Source: JAEUQQ01 sp963697285 (GTDB lineage: Bacteria > Acidobacteriota > Vicinamibacteria > Vicinamibacterales > JAFNAJ01). Taken from it: 64,000 nucleotides of DNA. A model generated the notes under the pieces. The model worked only from the letters and a program-made list of their open reading frames with translations, searched no databases and was not told where the DNA came from. Of the stretch, positions 1 to 9,300 are shown one piece after another. The position numbers and the translations under genes were made by a program. The stretch is from NCBI GenBank assembly GCA_963697285.1, contig CAVONI010000011.1:1054001-1118000 (forward strand). Direction: 5' to 3'. Every line of letters begins with the position of its first letter. Within the stretch, counting starts at the first letter, position 1.

Positions 1-627
1 GAAGTTGCTGTGGTATCCGACCGGGTAGACCAGCGCCGGCGACAGTGACCACTTCGTCAGCAGCCACAACCCTACCTCGGGATGGGTCACCCCGAGGACC
101 TCCTGTTCGGCATCAATCTGCAGGCAGGCGCGATCGCGCACCATCGAGCGAATCTGGCCGAACTCCGCCGGAAACGCCTGCGCGATGACCACCTTGCCGA
201 AGTCGTGCAGGAGCCCGCAGAGCGCCACCTCCTCGGGGTTGGGCAGCGTCAGCTTCTCGGCCAGGAGGTTGCAGGCGCGTGCCGTCGCGAGCGAGTGTTC
301 CCACAAGCCCTGCACCTGGTCGCTGGCCGCGTCGAACGCATCCATCACGGAAGCGGTCATCACCAGCGTCTTCACGACGTCGAGCCCGAGCAGCACCATG
401 GCATGCGTGACCGTGGTGATCGGCTGACGGAACCCGTAGAACCCGCTGTTGACCAGCTTGAGGATCTTGGTCGCGAGGATGGGATCCTTCGCGATCTCGT
501 CGGCGATCGCGGACGCCGACGACCTCCCGCTCGAGATCAGGGCCGAGATCCTGTGCACGATGGCGGGGATGGCGAGCACCCGCGTGATCCCCTCGACGCG
601 CGTCCTGACCACGCGCTTGTCAAGCAT
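1..627 (-). CDS. HDOD-domain signalling protein (3' end outside window)
   Basis: The minus strand is open without a stop from the ATG at 627 to the window edge, 209 codons, so the C-terminus is missing. Residues about 15-205 read as an HDOD domain: a helical N-terminus (ISALISSGRSSASAIADEIA), then KDPILATKILKLVNS, a GFYGFRQPITT turn and the LCGLLHDFGKVVIAQ helix. HDOD proteins are HD-related, usually non-catalytic domains that act in bacterial signalling, often with c-di-GMP or two-component systems. The ATG overlaps the stop of the small gene at 620-919 by 8 bp, so the two are translationally coupled. Partner and signal are unknown. Confidence 0.85.
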   Translation of the reverse strand, partial: MLDKRVVRTRVEGITRVLAIPAIVHRISALISSGRSSASAIADEIAKDPILATKILKLVNSGFYGFRQPITTVTHAMVLLGLDVVKTLVMTASVMDAFDAASDQVQGLWEHSLATARACNLLAEKLTLPNPEEVALCGLLHDFGKVVIAQAFPAEFGQIRSMVRDRACLQIDAEQEVLGVTHPEVGLWLLTKWSLSPALVYPVGYHSNF

Positions 628-919
628 CCGGCACCCCGCGCAACGCCTGCTGCACGACGATGGCTTTCAGTTCCATCATCCAGGCGTCGTCTTCATGGCC
701 GGTGAAGAGCGCGTCGAACGCCTGCTGCACCGCCTCTGGCGATCGCTCCACGGCATCGTCGACGATGACGAGCGACTGGACGCCGCTGTTGCGGAGGCGC
801 TCGATCAGGGTGTCGTTCAGCACCGTGCCGGGCTGCATCAGGATCATGCCGTTGGCATTGGTGACGGGCCTGGCCAGTGTCTGGCCAGCCTGGGCGTGCG
901 AGAGGGGGAGGCGGGGCAT
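620..919 (-). CDS. small protein coupled to the HDOD gene
   Basis: A 99-residue cytoplasmic protein with no signal peptide or membrane segment. The stretch LARPVTNANGMILMQPGTVL followed by an IERLRNSGVQSLVIVDD strand resembles the short N-terminal module found in front of HD-GYP/HDOD phosphodiesterase-type proteins (pattern L..PV.N.NG..L...GT.L). It is followed by a helical tail. Its stop overlaps the start of the HDOD gene, so I infer a two-gene operon in which this module is a separate regulatory partner. Exact function unknown. Confidence 0.7.
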   Translation of the reverse strand: MPRLPLSHAQAGQTLARPVTNANGMILMQPGTVLNDTLIERLRNSGVQSLVIVDDAVERSPEAVQQAFDALFTGHEDDAWMMELKAIVVQQALRGVPDA

Positions 920-1104
920 GAGGCAGGCGACGGCCCACGGATCAACGCCACGGAAGTGACGAGCTCACCCTATCATCGGCGAATCGAGGCGCGCACTTTA
1001 CCCGGACGCACGCCGCGCAAGGGCGCGTTGAGTCCACACGTGCCGCGATTCACGTCGGCCTCCAGGATCGTCGGTGCCCGCCAGGCCGCTCGAGGCCCAA
1101 CTGG

Positions 1105-2382
1105 TCACTCGTGGCGCAGCGCATCGATGGGCGACAGGCGAGCGGCCCTGAGTGCCGGGTAGACGCCGAAGGCGAGTCCCACCGTCACGGCAGCCAGTGC
1201 GCTGAAGGCCACCGTCTGCCACGTCACCCCGGCGTAGACGAACGCGCCCGTGCGCGCACGGGCCAGCGCGGTCACGCCAAACGCCGCGCCGAGGCCGAGC
1301 ACGACGCCAAGCACGCTGCCTGCCCCCGCGATCGCCACCGATTCGGCGAGAAACTGCACCACCAGCGCCGTCCGGCTTGCACCGACCGCCCTGCGCACGC
1401 CGATCTCGCGCGTGCGCTCGGCCACCGATGCCAGCAGCACGTTCATGATCCCGATGCCGCCCACGACCAGCGAGATCGCCGTGATGGCGCCCATCAGGAT
1501 CTTGAAGACGAGGATGCCCTGTGCCACCTGGCGCACGCGCTCCTCGCCCGTCGCGCCGATGGTCGTCTGCCCGGGCCAGCGTGGGTCACGCCCGGCCACC
1601 CATCTGATCACCTGCTCGCGCACTCCGGCCACGTCCTCGAACCGGTGCGCCCGCACGCGCAGTTCCGGCACGCGCGGCGTCGGTGTCGCGACCAGGGCGG
1701 CGTCGGCCGCACCGGTTGGGACCATCGCGACGAGCGACTGCACGGGACCCTGGGACGGGGTGAGCACACCCACGACCTGGAACGCGTGGCCGCCCAGGGG
1801 CAGCGTCAGCCCGACGGCCTGCGCCGACGGGCCGTCGACCAGCGCCGACGCAAGCCCCGACGACACGATGACGACGTGTTCGCCGTGCGCGGATTCTGCA
1901 TCGGTGAAGGCCCGGCCCACCGCGATGCGCATCTCGTGGATCGTCAGCCCGCGGGCGCCCGTCGCGATCACCCGGACGGCGCGGCGCACGGCCGGTGTGC
2001 CGAGCTGGACGAGGCCAGTGCCCTCGACGACGAGCGACACGTCCGCGCGGGGCGACAGCGCCGTCGCCAACGCGCCCGCATCGGCGAGCGTGAAGATGGG
2101 GTACTCGAGCCGTGGCACCCGCAGGCCGTCAACGGTTTCACTCGTCCGGGCCTGGATGGTCACGACCTGCATGCCTTCGTGCGCGATGCGTGCCCGGGCG
2201 AAGCCTTCGGCGCCATCGCCGATCGACAGCACCGCGGCCAGCGAGGCGGCACCCATGACGACACCGAGGGTCGAGAGGCCGGTGCGGAGGGGATTGGCGC
2301 GCAGGGTATCAACGCCCACGCCCAGGGCGGCAATCCATGGGGTCACGGGGTGACAGACGGAGGCCGGACGGCCGAAGTTCAC
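1105..2382 (-). CDS. MacB/FtsX-type ABC transporter permease
   Basis: About 425 residues. An N-terminal membrane segment (around residues 28-55, LRTGLSTLGVVMGAASLAAV) is followed by a large periplasmic MacB_PCD-like domain to about residue 270. Three C-terminal membrane helices make up the FtsX domain, with the family signature GGIGIMNVLLASVAERTREI and the RRAVGASR loop. Such permeases pair with a LolD/MacB-like ATPase for lipoprotein, peptide or drug export, but no ATPase is adjacent. The start is uncertain: ATG at 2382 or GTG at 2346, which fits the usual N-terminus better. It is divergent from the hydrolase gene at 2430. Confidence 0.88.
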   Translation of the reverse strand: MNFGRPASVCHPVTPWIAALGVGVDTLRANPLRTGLSTLGVVMGAASLAAVLSIGDGAEGFARARIAHEGMQVVTIQARTSETVDGLRVPRLEYPIFTLADAGALATALSPRADVSLVVEGTGLVQLGTPAVRRAVRVIATGARGLTIHEMRIAVGRAFTDAESAHGEHVVIVSSGLASALVDGPSAQAVGLTLPLGGHAFQVVGVLTPSQGPVQSLVAMVPTGAADAALVATPTPRVPELRVRAHRFEDVAGVREQVIRWVAGRDPRWPGQTTIGATGEERVRQVAQGILVFKILMGAITAISLVVGGIGIMNVLLASVAERTREIGVRRAVGASRTALVVQFLAESVAIAGAGSVLGVVLGLGAAFGVTALARARTGAFVYAGVTWQTVAFSALAAVTVGLAFGVYPALRAARLSPIDALRHE

Positions 2383-2429
2383 GCACGAAGTTCATCGCCG
2401 GGGTGGCCGCCACTGTGATAGAAGGCGGC

Positions 2430-4301
2430 ATGCGCAGCCTCACATCGATCGTGTCGGCCCTCGTCGCAGTGCTCGGTGTGTCGGCGGGCGCTGCGGCGCA
2501 GGCTCCCCTGCTCCAGGCACGCGTGCCGCCGCCGGTGTTCGCCGATGCCCAGCGCGCGACGACGCTGGCTGGTGCATTCCCTGAGATCGACCGCGTGGTG
2601 GCGAGCTTCGGCGAGCGGGCGCGTGTCCCCGGCGTCGCCCTCGGCGTCGTCATCGACGGCGTCCTGGTACACGTGACTACACAGGGCGTGCAGGACATCG
2701 ACACGAGGGCGCCGGTCACCGCCGACACCGTGTTCCGCATTGCGTCGATGACCAAGAGCTTCACCGCCGTCGCCATCCTCCAGTTGCGTGACGCGGGCAA
2801 GCTGTCGCTCGAGGATGCCGTCGAGAAGTACATCCCGGAACTGCGTGGCCTGACGCCCGCGACCACGGACGCGCCGACGATCACGATCCGTCACCTGCTG
2901 TCGCACTCCGAGGGACTGCCGGAAGACAACCCGTGGGGCGATCGCCAGCTCGCGCGCAGCGACGCCTGGATGGCCGAAGCGCTCAGGGCGGGCCTCCCCT
3001 TCTCGACCGTGCCTGGCACGGCGTACGAGTACTCGAACTACGGGTTCGCCATCCTCGGTCGGATCGTGCAGGTGGTCTCGGGTGAGCCGTACGACCGCTA
3101 CGTGCAGCGCATGATCCTCGCGCCGCTCGGCATGACGAGCAGCACGTTCGACGTGACGGCCGTGCCCGTCGCGGTGCGCGCGCAAGGCTATCGGCGCGAC
3201 GGAAGCGGGCACGCGCGCGAGGACCTGCTCGCGCACGGCGCGTTCGGCGCGATGGGCGGGCTGTGGACCTCGACACGTGATCTGGCGCGATACGTCGCCT
3301 TCCAGATGTCGGCGTGGCCGGCGCGCGACGGCGACGAGCATCCCGTGCTGCGGCGTGCCTCGCTCCGCGAGATGCAGCAGGTGACGCGGCACACATCCAC
3401 CGTGGCGCAGCGTTCGTCGCTCGACACCGCGCTGGTGATCGGCGCAGGTGGGTATGGTTACGGCCTGCGCGTCAGCGACGACTGCCTCGTCGGCAACGCT
3501 GTTGGCCACGGAGGCGGACTCCCCGGTTACGGTTCGCTGATGCGCTGGCTGCCCGAGCGTGGCGTGGGTCTCGTCGCGATGGGTAACCTGACGTACACGG
3601 GATGGGGGGGTGTGTTCAACGACGCCCTCGCGGCGCTCCGCGCCACCGGGGCGCTGAACGCGCGTGTGGTGCAACCGTCACCGCGCCTGGTCGAGATGCG
3701 TGACGCGGTCACGCGCCTGGTCACCGGCCCGTGGGACGACGCCCTTGCCGAGCAGGTTGCGGCCGACAACCTGTGGCTCGACAGCCCCGTGGCCGAGCGT
3801 CGCGCGCGTTTCGCCACGTTGGCGGAGCGTCACGGTGCCTGCCGCGACGTGTCGCGCTTCGAGGTCGAGAATGCCCTGCGCGGGCGATGGCGCGTCACGT
3901 GCGAGCGTGGGTGGCTCGACGTCGGCATCACGCTGGCGCCGACGATGCCGGCCCGCGTGCAGCAACTCGACGTGCGGGGCGTGATGCCGCCCGGACCGGA
4001 ACTGCAGCGCGTCATCACGCAGGTGCTGTCGCTGATGGGCACGTGGAACGACGCCGAGGCGAGCGCCCTGTTCGCGCCAGCGGTCGACCGGGCGCGTGTC
4101 GCGCGCCTCCTGCAACTGGCCCGGCTGCAGGGCGGCACGTGCACGGTGGGCGACACGCGGGTTGGCGATGGCACGCGCGCGCTGTTCGAACTGCGGTGCG
4201 ACCGTGCGCCCCTCGTGGCTGACGTCGTCCTCGACAGGGCGTCGGGACGCGTGTCGTTCGTGAACGTGCTCCCCGACCCCCAGCAATCGTGTGCGCCGTG
4301 A
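2430..4301 (+). CDS. secreted serine hydrolase, beta-lactamase/PBP4*-type
   Basis: 623 residues from the ATG at 2430, chosen because a clean signal peptide follows (SLTSIVSALVAVLGVSAGAAAQA). The beta-lactamase-fold domain spans about residues 40-400 with all three active-site motifs: SxxK as SMTKSF, YxN as YSNYGF, and HxG as GHGGGLPG. Proteins of this class (esterase EstB, PBP4*, AmpC relatives) hydrolyse esters or D-amino-acid peptides in the periplasm. A further ~200 residues at the C-terminus form a DUF3471-like lipocalin-type region with paired cysteines. Substrate unknown. A palindromic repeat starts 8 bp after the stop. Confidence 0.9.
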   Translation: MRSLTSIVSALVAVLGVSAGAAAQAPLLQARVPPPVFADAQRATTLAGAFPEIDRVVASFGERARVPGVALGVVIDGVLVHVTTQGVQDIDTRAPVTADTVFRIASMTKSFTAVAILQLRDAGKLSLEDAVEKYIPELRGLTPATTDAPTITIRHLLSHSEGLPEDNPWGDRQLARSDAWMAEALRAGLPFSTVPGTAYEYSNYGFAILGRIVQVVSGEPYDRYVQRMILAPLGMTSSTFDVTAVPVAVRAQGYRRDGSGHAREDLLAHGAFGAMGGLWTSTRDLARYVAFQMSAWPARDGDEHPVLRRASLREMQQVTRHTSTVAQRSSLDTALVIGAGGYGYGLRVSDDCLVGNAVGHGGGLPGYGSLMRWLPERGVGLVAMGNLTYTGWGGVFNDALAALRATGALNARVVQPSPRLVEMRDAVTRLVTGPWDDALAEQVAADNLWLDSPVAERRARFATLAERHGACRDVSRFEVENALRGRWRVTCERGWLDVGITLAPTMPARVQQLDVRGVMPPGPELQRVITQVLSLMGTWNDAEASALFAPAVDRARVARLLQLARLQGGTCTVGDTRVGDGTRALFELRCDRAPLVADVVLDRASGRVSFVNVLPDPQQSCAP

Positions 4302-4309
4302 AATTGGAA

Positions 4310-4352
4310 GGGGTCACGTCTTTCATTGCAGCATTTCTCAAGGCCTGACCCC
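4310..4352. repeat. family-A palindromic repeat, 43 bp
   Basis: Bounded by GGGGTCA and TGACCCC as inverted ends, with an AT-richer core CTTTCATTGCAGCATTT. A second copy of the same 43-bp length lies inside dnaE2 (12594-12636) and differs at only a few positions. It sits exactly in the space between two convergent stop codons, the hydrolase at 4301 and the CoA-transferase at 4353. Size and ends fit a REP-like element mobilised in trans. Confidence 0.7.
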
Positions 4353-5549
4353 TCAGGGTGCCTGCCGCGTCACCCCGGTTCCGATCAACGCCGCGAGCGC
4401 GTCTTCGTCGTAGCCTGCCTCCTGGAGCACCTCGATGCTGTGTTCGCCGAGCCTGGGCGGATAGCGGCGGATGCTCTGCGGCGTCGCGCTGAGCGTCGCG
4501 GTGGGCGCGGCCATCCGCAGCATCCCCTCGGTCGGATGCGCGACCTGCTGCCAGAATCCGGTCGCCACGAGGTGCTCGTCGGTGAGCAAATCCTCGAACG
4601 AGTTGACGGGCATCAGCGGAATGCTCGTGTCGGCCAGCAGTGCCATCCACTCGGCCGTCGTGCGCGTGGCCACCATGCGCGCGGTCTCGGCGTAGACCTC
4701 AGCGATATGGATGGTGCGCATCGAGAGCGTGACGAAGCGCGGGTCGTGCGCCAGGTCTGGCCGCCCCGCGCGGTCGCAGAACGTCTGCCAGTGCTCGTCG
4801 AGATAGGGGAGCACGGCAAGGAAGCCATCACGCGTCGGGTAGGGGCGGCGCTCGCGCGTCAGGAGCCTCGAGTATCCCATCGGCCCCTCCGGGTCTTCGA
4901 ACACGTGTCCGTACAGGTGTTCCGACATCGCGAAGCCCACCATGGTCTCGAACATCGGGACCTCGATCTCCTGGCCGGCGCCGGTGCGCTCGCGATGAAA
5001 CAGGGCCGCCAGCACCGCGGAGACGACAGCCATCGCGGTCGTCTTGTCGGCGAGGATCGTGGGCACATACTGCGGATTGCCGCCCATGCGCGCCGAGAGC
5101 GCGGCGTATCCACTTGCGGCCTGGATGGAATCGTCGTAGGCGGGACGTTCGCGGTACGGTCCGCGCCGGCCGTAGCCGTAGGTGCCGCAGTAGACAATTC
5201 GCGGATTGGCCGCGCGCAGGTCGGCGTACTCCAGGCCGAGTCGCCCGAGCGCGGACGGACGGAAGTTGTGGACGACGACGTCGGTGCCCTCGGCCAGCCG
5301 CAGAATGACGCCGCGGGCCGAGGGGTGCTTGAGGTCGAGGACCACGCTGCGCTTGTTCCGGTTGCAGGTGAGAAAGAGGGCGCCCATCCCCGGATGGCGC
5401 GCCGGACCGACGTGCCGGTTGCTGTCGCCGGCAGGCGGTTCGATCTTGATCACATCCGCCCCGAGGTCGCCCAGCGTCTGGCACGCGAGCGGCCCCAGGA
5501 CGACGCTGCACAGTTCCAGCACACGAATGCCATCGAGTGGACCATTCAT
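4353..5549 (-). CDS. class III CoA-transferase (CaiB/BaiF family)
   Basis: 398 residues, full family length. The N-terminus LDGIRVLELCSVVLGPLACQ and GADVIKIEPPAGD are the Rossmann-like opening of family III CoA-transferases. The active-site aspartate is expected in AYDDSIQAASGYAALS (about residue 140), which is present. VVHNFRPSALGRLGL and the AVLAALFHRERTGAGQ helix are also diagnostic. These enzymes move CoA between carboxylic acids (carnitine, bile acid, oxalate and formate pathways). The substrate cannot be read from sequence and no acyl-CoA dehydrogenase or ligase is next to it. Divergent from the glycosyltransferase at 5791. Confidence 0.9.
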   Translation of the reverse strand: MNGPLDGIRVLELCSVVLGPLACQTLGDLGADVIKIEPPAGDSNRHVGPARHPGMGALFLTCNRNKRSVVLDLKHPSARGVILRLAEGTDVVVHNFRPSALGRLGLEYADLRAANPRIVYCGTYGYGRRGPYRERPAYDDSIQAASGYAALSARMGGNPQYVPTILADKTTAMAVVSAVLAALFHRERTGAGQEIEVPMFETMVGFAMSEHLYGHVFEDPEGPMGYSRLLTRERRPYPTRDGFLAVLPYLDEHWQTFCDRAGRPDLAHDPRFVTLSMRTIHIAEVYAETARMVATRTTAEWMALLADTSIPLMPVNSFEDLLTDEHLVATGFWQQVAHPTEGMLRMAAPTATLSATPQSIRRYPPRLGEHSIEVLQEAGYDEDALAALIGTGVTRQAP

Positions 5550-5632
5550 ACAGCGCGTATCCTAGTCGCTCCCGCACAGCGAACGGAAACCGCCGTTGTC
5601 GTCTCGCCCCAGTCCCCCACTGATCCCCAACC

Positions 5633-5730
5633 AATTGGGGTCAGACCCCAATTCCCCGACGGCGCCACGCAATCGTCGGCCAATCGCACTCCTCGGGAGC
5701 TCACGGCCGGAATTGGGGTCTGACCCGAAT
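5633..5730. repeat. family-C palindrome doublet (REPIN-like)
   Basis: A perfect palindrome AATTGGGG-TCAGA-CCCCAATT lies at 5633-5653 and a second, slightly degenerate one (AATTGGGGTCTGACCCGAAT) at 5711-5730, in opposite orientation, 57 bp apart. Two inverted REP units close together form the REPIN arrangement. The doublet lies in the leader between the divergent CoA-transferase and glycosyltransferase genes. Confidence 0.75.
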
Positions 5731-5790
5731 GCTCTCTGGTTGTCGGCGCGACGACGGGGGTTTGCTGTAAGCTGCGGCGCGATCGCGATT

Positions 5791-7107
5791 GTGTCTCGTT
5801 CGAGGTTCTTCGCCGTTCTCCTGTTCATCCTGGCCGTGCGCATGGTTTCGCTCCCGCTGCCCGGCACGGAAGACGTACGCGTGTGGAAGATCTGGAGCTA
5901 CCACGCCTCGAAGGACGTCACCTCGATGTATGGCGTGGGGGGCGACCCGCCGACGCGCGGCGTCCTCAGATACCGCGGGAACTGGACCACGGTCGACTAT
6001 CCGCCGGTCGCCCTCTACGAGATGGGCATCGCCGGGCGGCTGCACGAGGTCCTCGACCCGCTCTTCGACAACACGTGGCGCCTCACCGCCGCCGTGAAGC
6101 TCCCGGGGCTCGTCGCCGCGATGCTCCTCACGTGGTGGCTGCACCGCCTCGTTCTCGGCCTCACCGGGATCGAGGCGACCGCGCAGTTCGCCGCCCTCGC
6201 TTTCTGGGCGAACCCGGCCACCATCCTCAACGCCGAAGTGCTCGGCTATCTCGATCCCCTGGTGATGCTCCCGGCGGTCGTCGCGCTCGTGTCGGCATCG
6301 CGTTCGCGGCCTGCCCGCGCCGGCGCAAGCCTCGGCATCGCGCTCATGACCAAGCCGCAGGCACTCCTGATCGGACCGGCGTTCGTGACGGCGCTCGGCC
6401 TGTCGCCACGCGCGATCCTCCGCGCGTCGCTCGCCTGCGCGGCCGTCATCGCCCTCGCCCTCCTGCCGTTTGCCCTCGCGGGCGCGCTGCCGAACATGTC
6501 ACTGGCCGTCGGGTCGTGGTACGGCCGCCGCGACATCATGTCGGGCAATGCGGCCAACCTCTGGTGGATCGTGACGTGGGCCGAACGCGCCTACTTCATG
6601 ATCCCGGAGTTCGGCTTCCCCGGCGCCTACTTCGAGCCGGTCGTCAGGCCGCTGGCGATCTCGAGCTTCATGGAGGTCGGCTTCCCGAATCCCCGCCCCC
6701 TCGGCACGCTGCTGGTCGCTGCCACGTGCCTGTGGGGATGGTGGCGCCTGCGCAGCAGCCGCGACCTCGTGTCGCACCTGCTGCTGGCTGCATTCACCGT
6801 GCATGCCTTCTTCGTCCTCGGCGTCGGCGTGCACGAGCACCACATGATGCTGGCCGTGCCGCTGCTCGGCCTCGCGGCCGCGCTCGACCCCGGCCTGCGG
6901 CGCCTGTGGATCGGGATCAGCGTGGTCTGCGCACTGAACATGAACCTGTTCTACGGCATCTCGATTGGCTGGGGATGGGCGATCCCACGCCGCCTCTCGC
7001 TCGTCGACCTCAGCGTCGTCCTGGCGTGCACCAACCTGGCGCTGCTCGCGTGGCACGCGCGAATCGTCTCGCAGCGCGCCGTCGCCAACACCGAATCCCG
7101 GGGATAA
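5791..7107 (+). CDS. GT-C fold membrane glycosyltransferase
   Basis: 438 residues from the GTG at 5791, chosen because the first hydrophobic helix (FAVLLFILAVRMVSLPLP) begins there; upstream codons read through the palindromic repeats. About ten membrane helices follow. The first periplasmic loop carries an acidic pair (PGTEDVRVW) and the YPPVALYEM segment, and a later loop has EVLGYLDPLVMLP, as in dolichol- or polyprenyl-phosphate sugar-dependent mannosyl/glucosyltransferases (ALG6/ALG8, ArnT-like). The expected role is transfer of a sugar from a lipid carrier to an acceptor outside the inner membrane. Acceptor unknown. It ends 7 bp before yajQ and is probably cotranscribed with it. Confidence 0.8.
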   Translation: MSRSRFFAVLLFILAVRMVSLPLPGTEDVRVWKIWSYHASKDVTSMYGVGGDPPTRGVLRYRGNWTTVDYPPVALYEMGIAGRLHEVLDPLFDNTWRLTAAVKLPGLVAAMLLTWWLHRLVLGLTGIEATAQFAALAFWANPATILNAEVLGYLDPLVMLPAVVALVSASRSRPARAGASLGIALMTKPQALLIGPAFVTALGLSPRAILRASLACAAVIALALLPFALAGALPNMSLAVGSWYGRRDIMSGNAANLWWIVTWAERAYFMIPEFGFPGAYFEPVVRPLAISSFMEVGFPNPRPLGTLLVAATCLWGWWRLRSSRDLVSHLLLAAFTVHAFFVLGVGVHEHHMMLAVPLLGLAAALDPGLRRLWIGISVVCALNMNLFYGISIGWGWAIPRRLSLVDLSVVLACTNLALLAWHARIVSQRAVANTESRG

Positions 7108-7114
7108 TCACGAC

Positions 7115-7618
7115 ATGGCTCAACTCGCATCGTTCGACATCACCTCGACCATCGACCTCCAGGAAGTCGACAACGCCGTCAACCAGGCGCTCAAGGAGAT
7201 CGGCCAGCGGTACGACTTCAAGGGCTCCAAGGCCACCATCGACTTCAAGCGCGCCGAGAACACGCTGGACCTGAGCGGTGAGGACGCGTCGAAGATCAAC
7301 GCCGTGTGGGAGGTCCTGCTGACGCGCCTGGTGCGCCGCGGCGTGCCGACGAAGAACCTCACGCGCGGCGACATCGAACCGGCCGCAGGCGGCACGATGA
7401 AGTGCTCGGTCGCGCTGCAGCAGGGCATCCCCACCGAGAAGGCCAAGGACATCGTCAAGTTCCTGAAGGAGGCCAGGTTCAAGAAGGTGCAGGCCTCCAT
7501 CCAGAGCGACCAGGTACGCGTGCAGTCGCCGTCGAAGGACGACCTGCAGGCCGCGATGGCCGCGCTGCGCGGGCACGATTTCGGGATCGAGTTGATGTTC
7601 GGGAACTATCGGGGATAG
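7115..7618 (+). CDS. yajQ: YajQ family nucleotide-binding protein
   Basis: 167 residues, the standard length of the family. The N-terminus ASFDITSTIDLQEVDNAVNQ, the GQRYDFKGSKATI segment and the C-terminal HDFGIELMFGNYR are family signatures. YajQ has two ferredoxin-like domains; members in Xanthomonas and Pseudomonas bind c-di-GMP and affect transcription. The ATG at 7115 follows the glycosyltransferase stop by a few bases. It converges with the phosphatase gene that ends at 7631. Confidence 0.95.
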   Translation: MAQLASFDITSTIDLQEVDNAVNQALKEIGQRYDFKGSKATIDFKRAENTLDLSGEDASKINAVWEVLLTRLVRRGVPTKNLTRGDIEPAAGGTMKCSVALQQGIPTEKAKDIVKFLKEARFKKVQASIQSDQVRVQSPSKDDLQAAMAALRGHDFGIELMFGNYRG

Positions 7619-7630
7619 GCGCCCCGCGTT

Positions 7631-9277
7631 TTAGACGCGCTTCAGGATCAGCAGCGTGATGTCGTCGTGCTGGGGCGCACCGGCGACGAACACATCGACG
7701 TCGTGCATCACGGCCGCGAGCATGTCGGCGGCGCTCCCCGACTGCGCACGACGGACGGCGGCGACGAGCCGCTCGATCCCGTATTCCTCGTCGTCGGCGT
7801 TCATCGCCTCGCTGACACCGTCGGAATAGAGCACGATGACATCGCCGGTGTCGGTCTCGAAATCGGCCGACGCGTACGGCATGCCCGAGAACAGCCCGAG
7901 CGGGAGCCCGGTCGGAGGCAGCCGCTCAACCGTGCCACCGGGTCGGATGACCAGGCTCTCTGTATGGCCCGCGTTGACGTAGCAGCACTTCCCGCTGAAC
8001 GGTTCGATGGTCAGCAGGATCGCGGTCGCGTACTTGTTGTCGGGCGTGCTCGAATGCAACAGCTCGTTCGTGCACCTTGCCAGTTCGGCCAGTGACGCCT
8101 CGCGGCCGAGCAACGCCCGCAGCGTCGCCTGCATGTTGCTCATGACGAGCGAGGCGCCGATCCCCTTCCCCGAGACGTCGGCCACGCACAACAGGCACCG
8201 GTGCGCCGGGCTCGGCGCGTCGACGGTCAGGGCATCGTAGTAATCGCCCCCCACCAGGCGCGCGGGACGATTGGTCGCAGCCAGGTCGCACCGCATCAGG
8301 ACCGGGAGTTCCGACGGAAACAGGTTCTTCTGGATGGTCGCCGCGAGCGTGAGCTCGCGTTCGAACTGCTTGCGCTCGACGACCTCGCGCTGATGGAACG
8401 CGTTTTCGAACGCCACCGCCGCCTGCGCGACCACCCCCGCCGCGTAGTCGCGATCGGCCTCGCCGTACACGCGCCCGCCGGGCCTGGAGCCGAGCGCCGC
8501 AAAGCCCATGACGGTCTCGCCCGATCGCATCGGCAGCACCAGCGCGACCTTCTGCGCGCGCAGCGCGTCGATCAGCGGCGAGGGGGGCGCGGCCTCGTCG
8601 ATCACGAGCGCGTCGGGCAGCGCCTCGAGTTCGCCCGTCCACGACTCGTCCCACTCGAGCCGTATGCCCTTCTGGCGCGACACGACCGCGTGGGGACGCC
8701 GCCCCGCAAACACGGCGTACCGCGTCAGCGCCCAGCGCCCCGAGAGGGTCAACGCGAGCAGGTGGGCCACCTCCTCGGGCTCCCCGGCCGACGACAGCGC
8801 GCGCACGAGCTCGAGCAGCGTGCGCAGTTCGTGGATCTTCTGGTCGAGCCGATCGTTGAGCCGGCGGACCTGCGTGTGGGTGTCGGCGTTCTCGATGCCG
8901 CTGGCGGCGATGCCGGCCAGCGCATCGAGGAAGGCGCGATCCTCGTAGGCAAAGACGCCTGCCGGGGGCGTGGCCAACGCCAGCACGCCAACCGCGCGGT
9001 CGGCGGTCGCGATCGGGATGACGAGCGACAGCCCCGACTCGGCCGCCTGCAGTTCGTCGAACACGTCACCGGCCTTGATGCCCTTGCAGCCGCGCGCCTG
9101 CGCCACGCGGTACGCCTCGCCCTCGCGAATGGCGACCAGGCCGCGGCCCACCACGAGCCGGCCCATGACGCTCCGCAGCAGGTGCTTGAGGAGGTCGTCG
9201 GCGTCGAGCGACGAGTGCAGCAGTTGCGCCGACTCGAGGAGCGCTTCAAGCGTCGAGGCGTTGAGCGAGGAATCCAC
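7631..9277 (-). CDS. RsbU/SpoIIE-type PP2C phosphatase with GAF input
   Basis: 548 residues from a GTG at 9277, 24 bp after the kinase-like gene. Residues about 20-165 and 195-330 look like two GAF sensor domains separated by a coiled helix (VRRLNDRLDQKIHELRTLLE). From about 345 to the end there is a PP2C_SIG domain with LAATNRPARLVGGDYYDAL, VADVSGKGIGASLVMSNMQ and VLYSDGVSEAMNADDEEYG, which hold the metal-binding aspartates. It should dephosphorylate the STAS protein encoded two genes upstream and so reset the partner switch. The signal sensed by the GAF domains is unknown. Confidence 0.9.
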   Translation of the reverse strand: MDSSLNASTLEALLESAQLLHSSLDADDLLKHLLRSVMGRLVVGRGLVAIREGEAYRVAQARGCKGIKAGDVFDELQAAESGLSLVIPIATADRAVGVLALATPPAGVFAYEDRAFLDALAGIAASGIENADTHTQVRRLNDRLDQKIHELRTLLELVRALSSAGEPEEVAHLLALTLSGRWALTRYAVFAGRRPHAVVSRQKGIRLEWDESWTGELEALPDALVIDEAAPPSPLIDALRAQKVALVLPMRSGETVMGFAALGSRPGGRVYGEADRDYAAGVVAQAAVAFENAFHQREVVERKQFERELTLAATIQKNLFPSELPVLMRCDLAATNRPARLVGGDYYDALTVDAPSPAHRCLLCVADVSGKGIGASLVMSNMQATLRALLGREASLAELARCTNELLHSSTPDNKYATAILLTIEPFSGKCCYVNAGHTESLVIRPGGTVERLPPTGLPLGLFSGMPYASADFETDTGDVIVLYSDGVSEAMNADDEEYGIERLVAAVRRAQSGSAADMLAAVMHDVDVFVAGAPQHDDITLLILKRV

Positions 9278-9300
9278 CAGTGCGCCGCCTGCTCTCTGCC

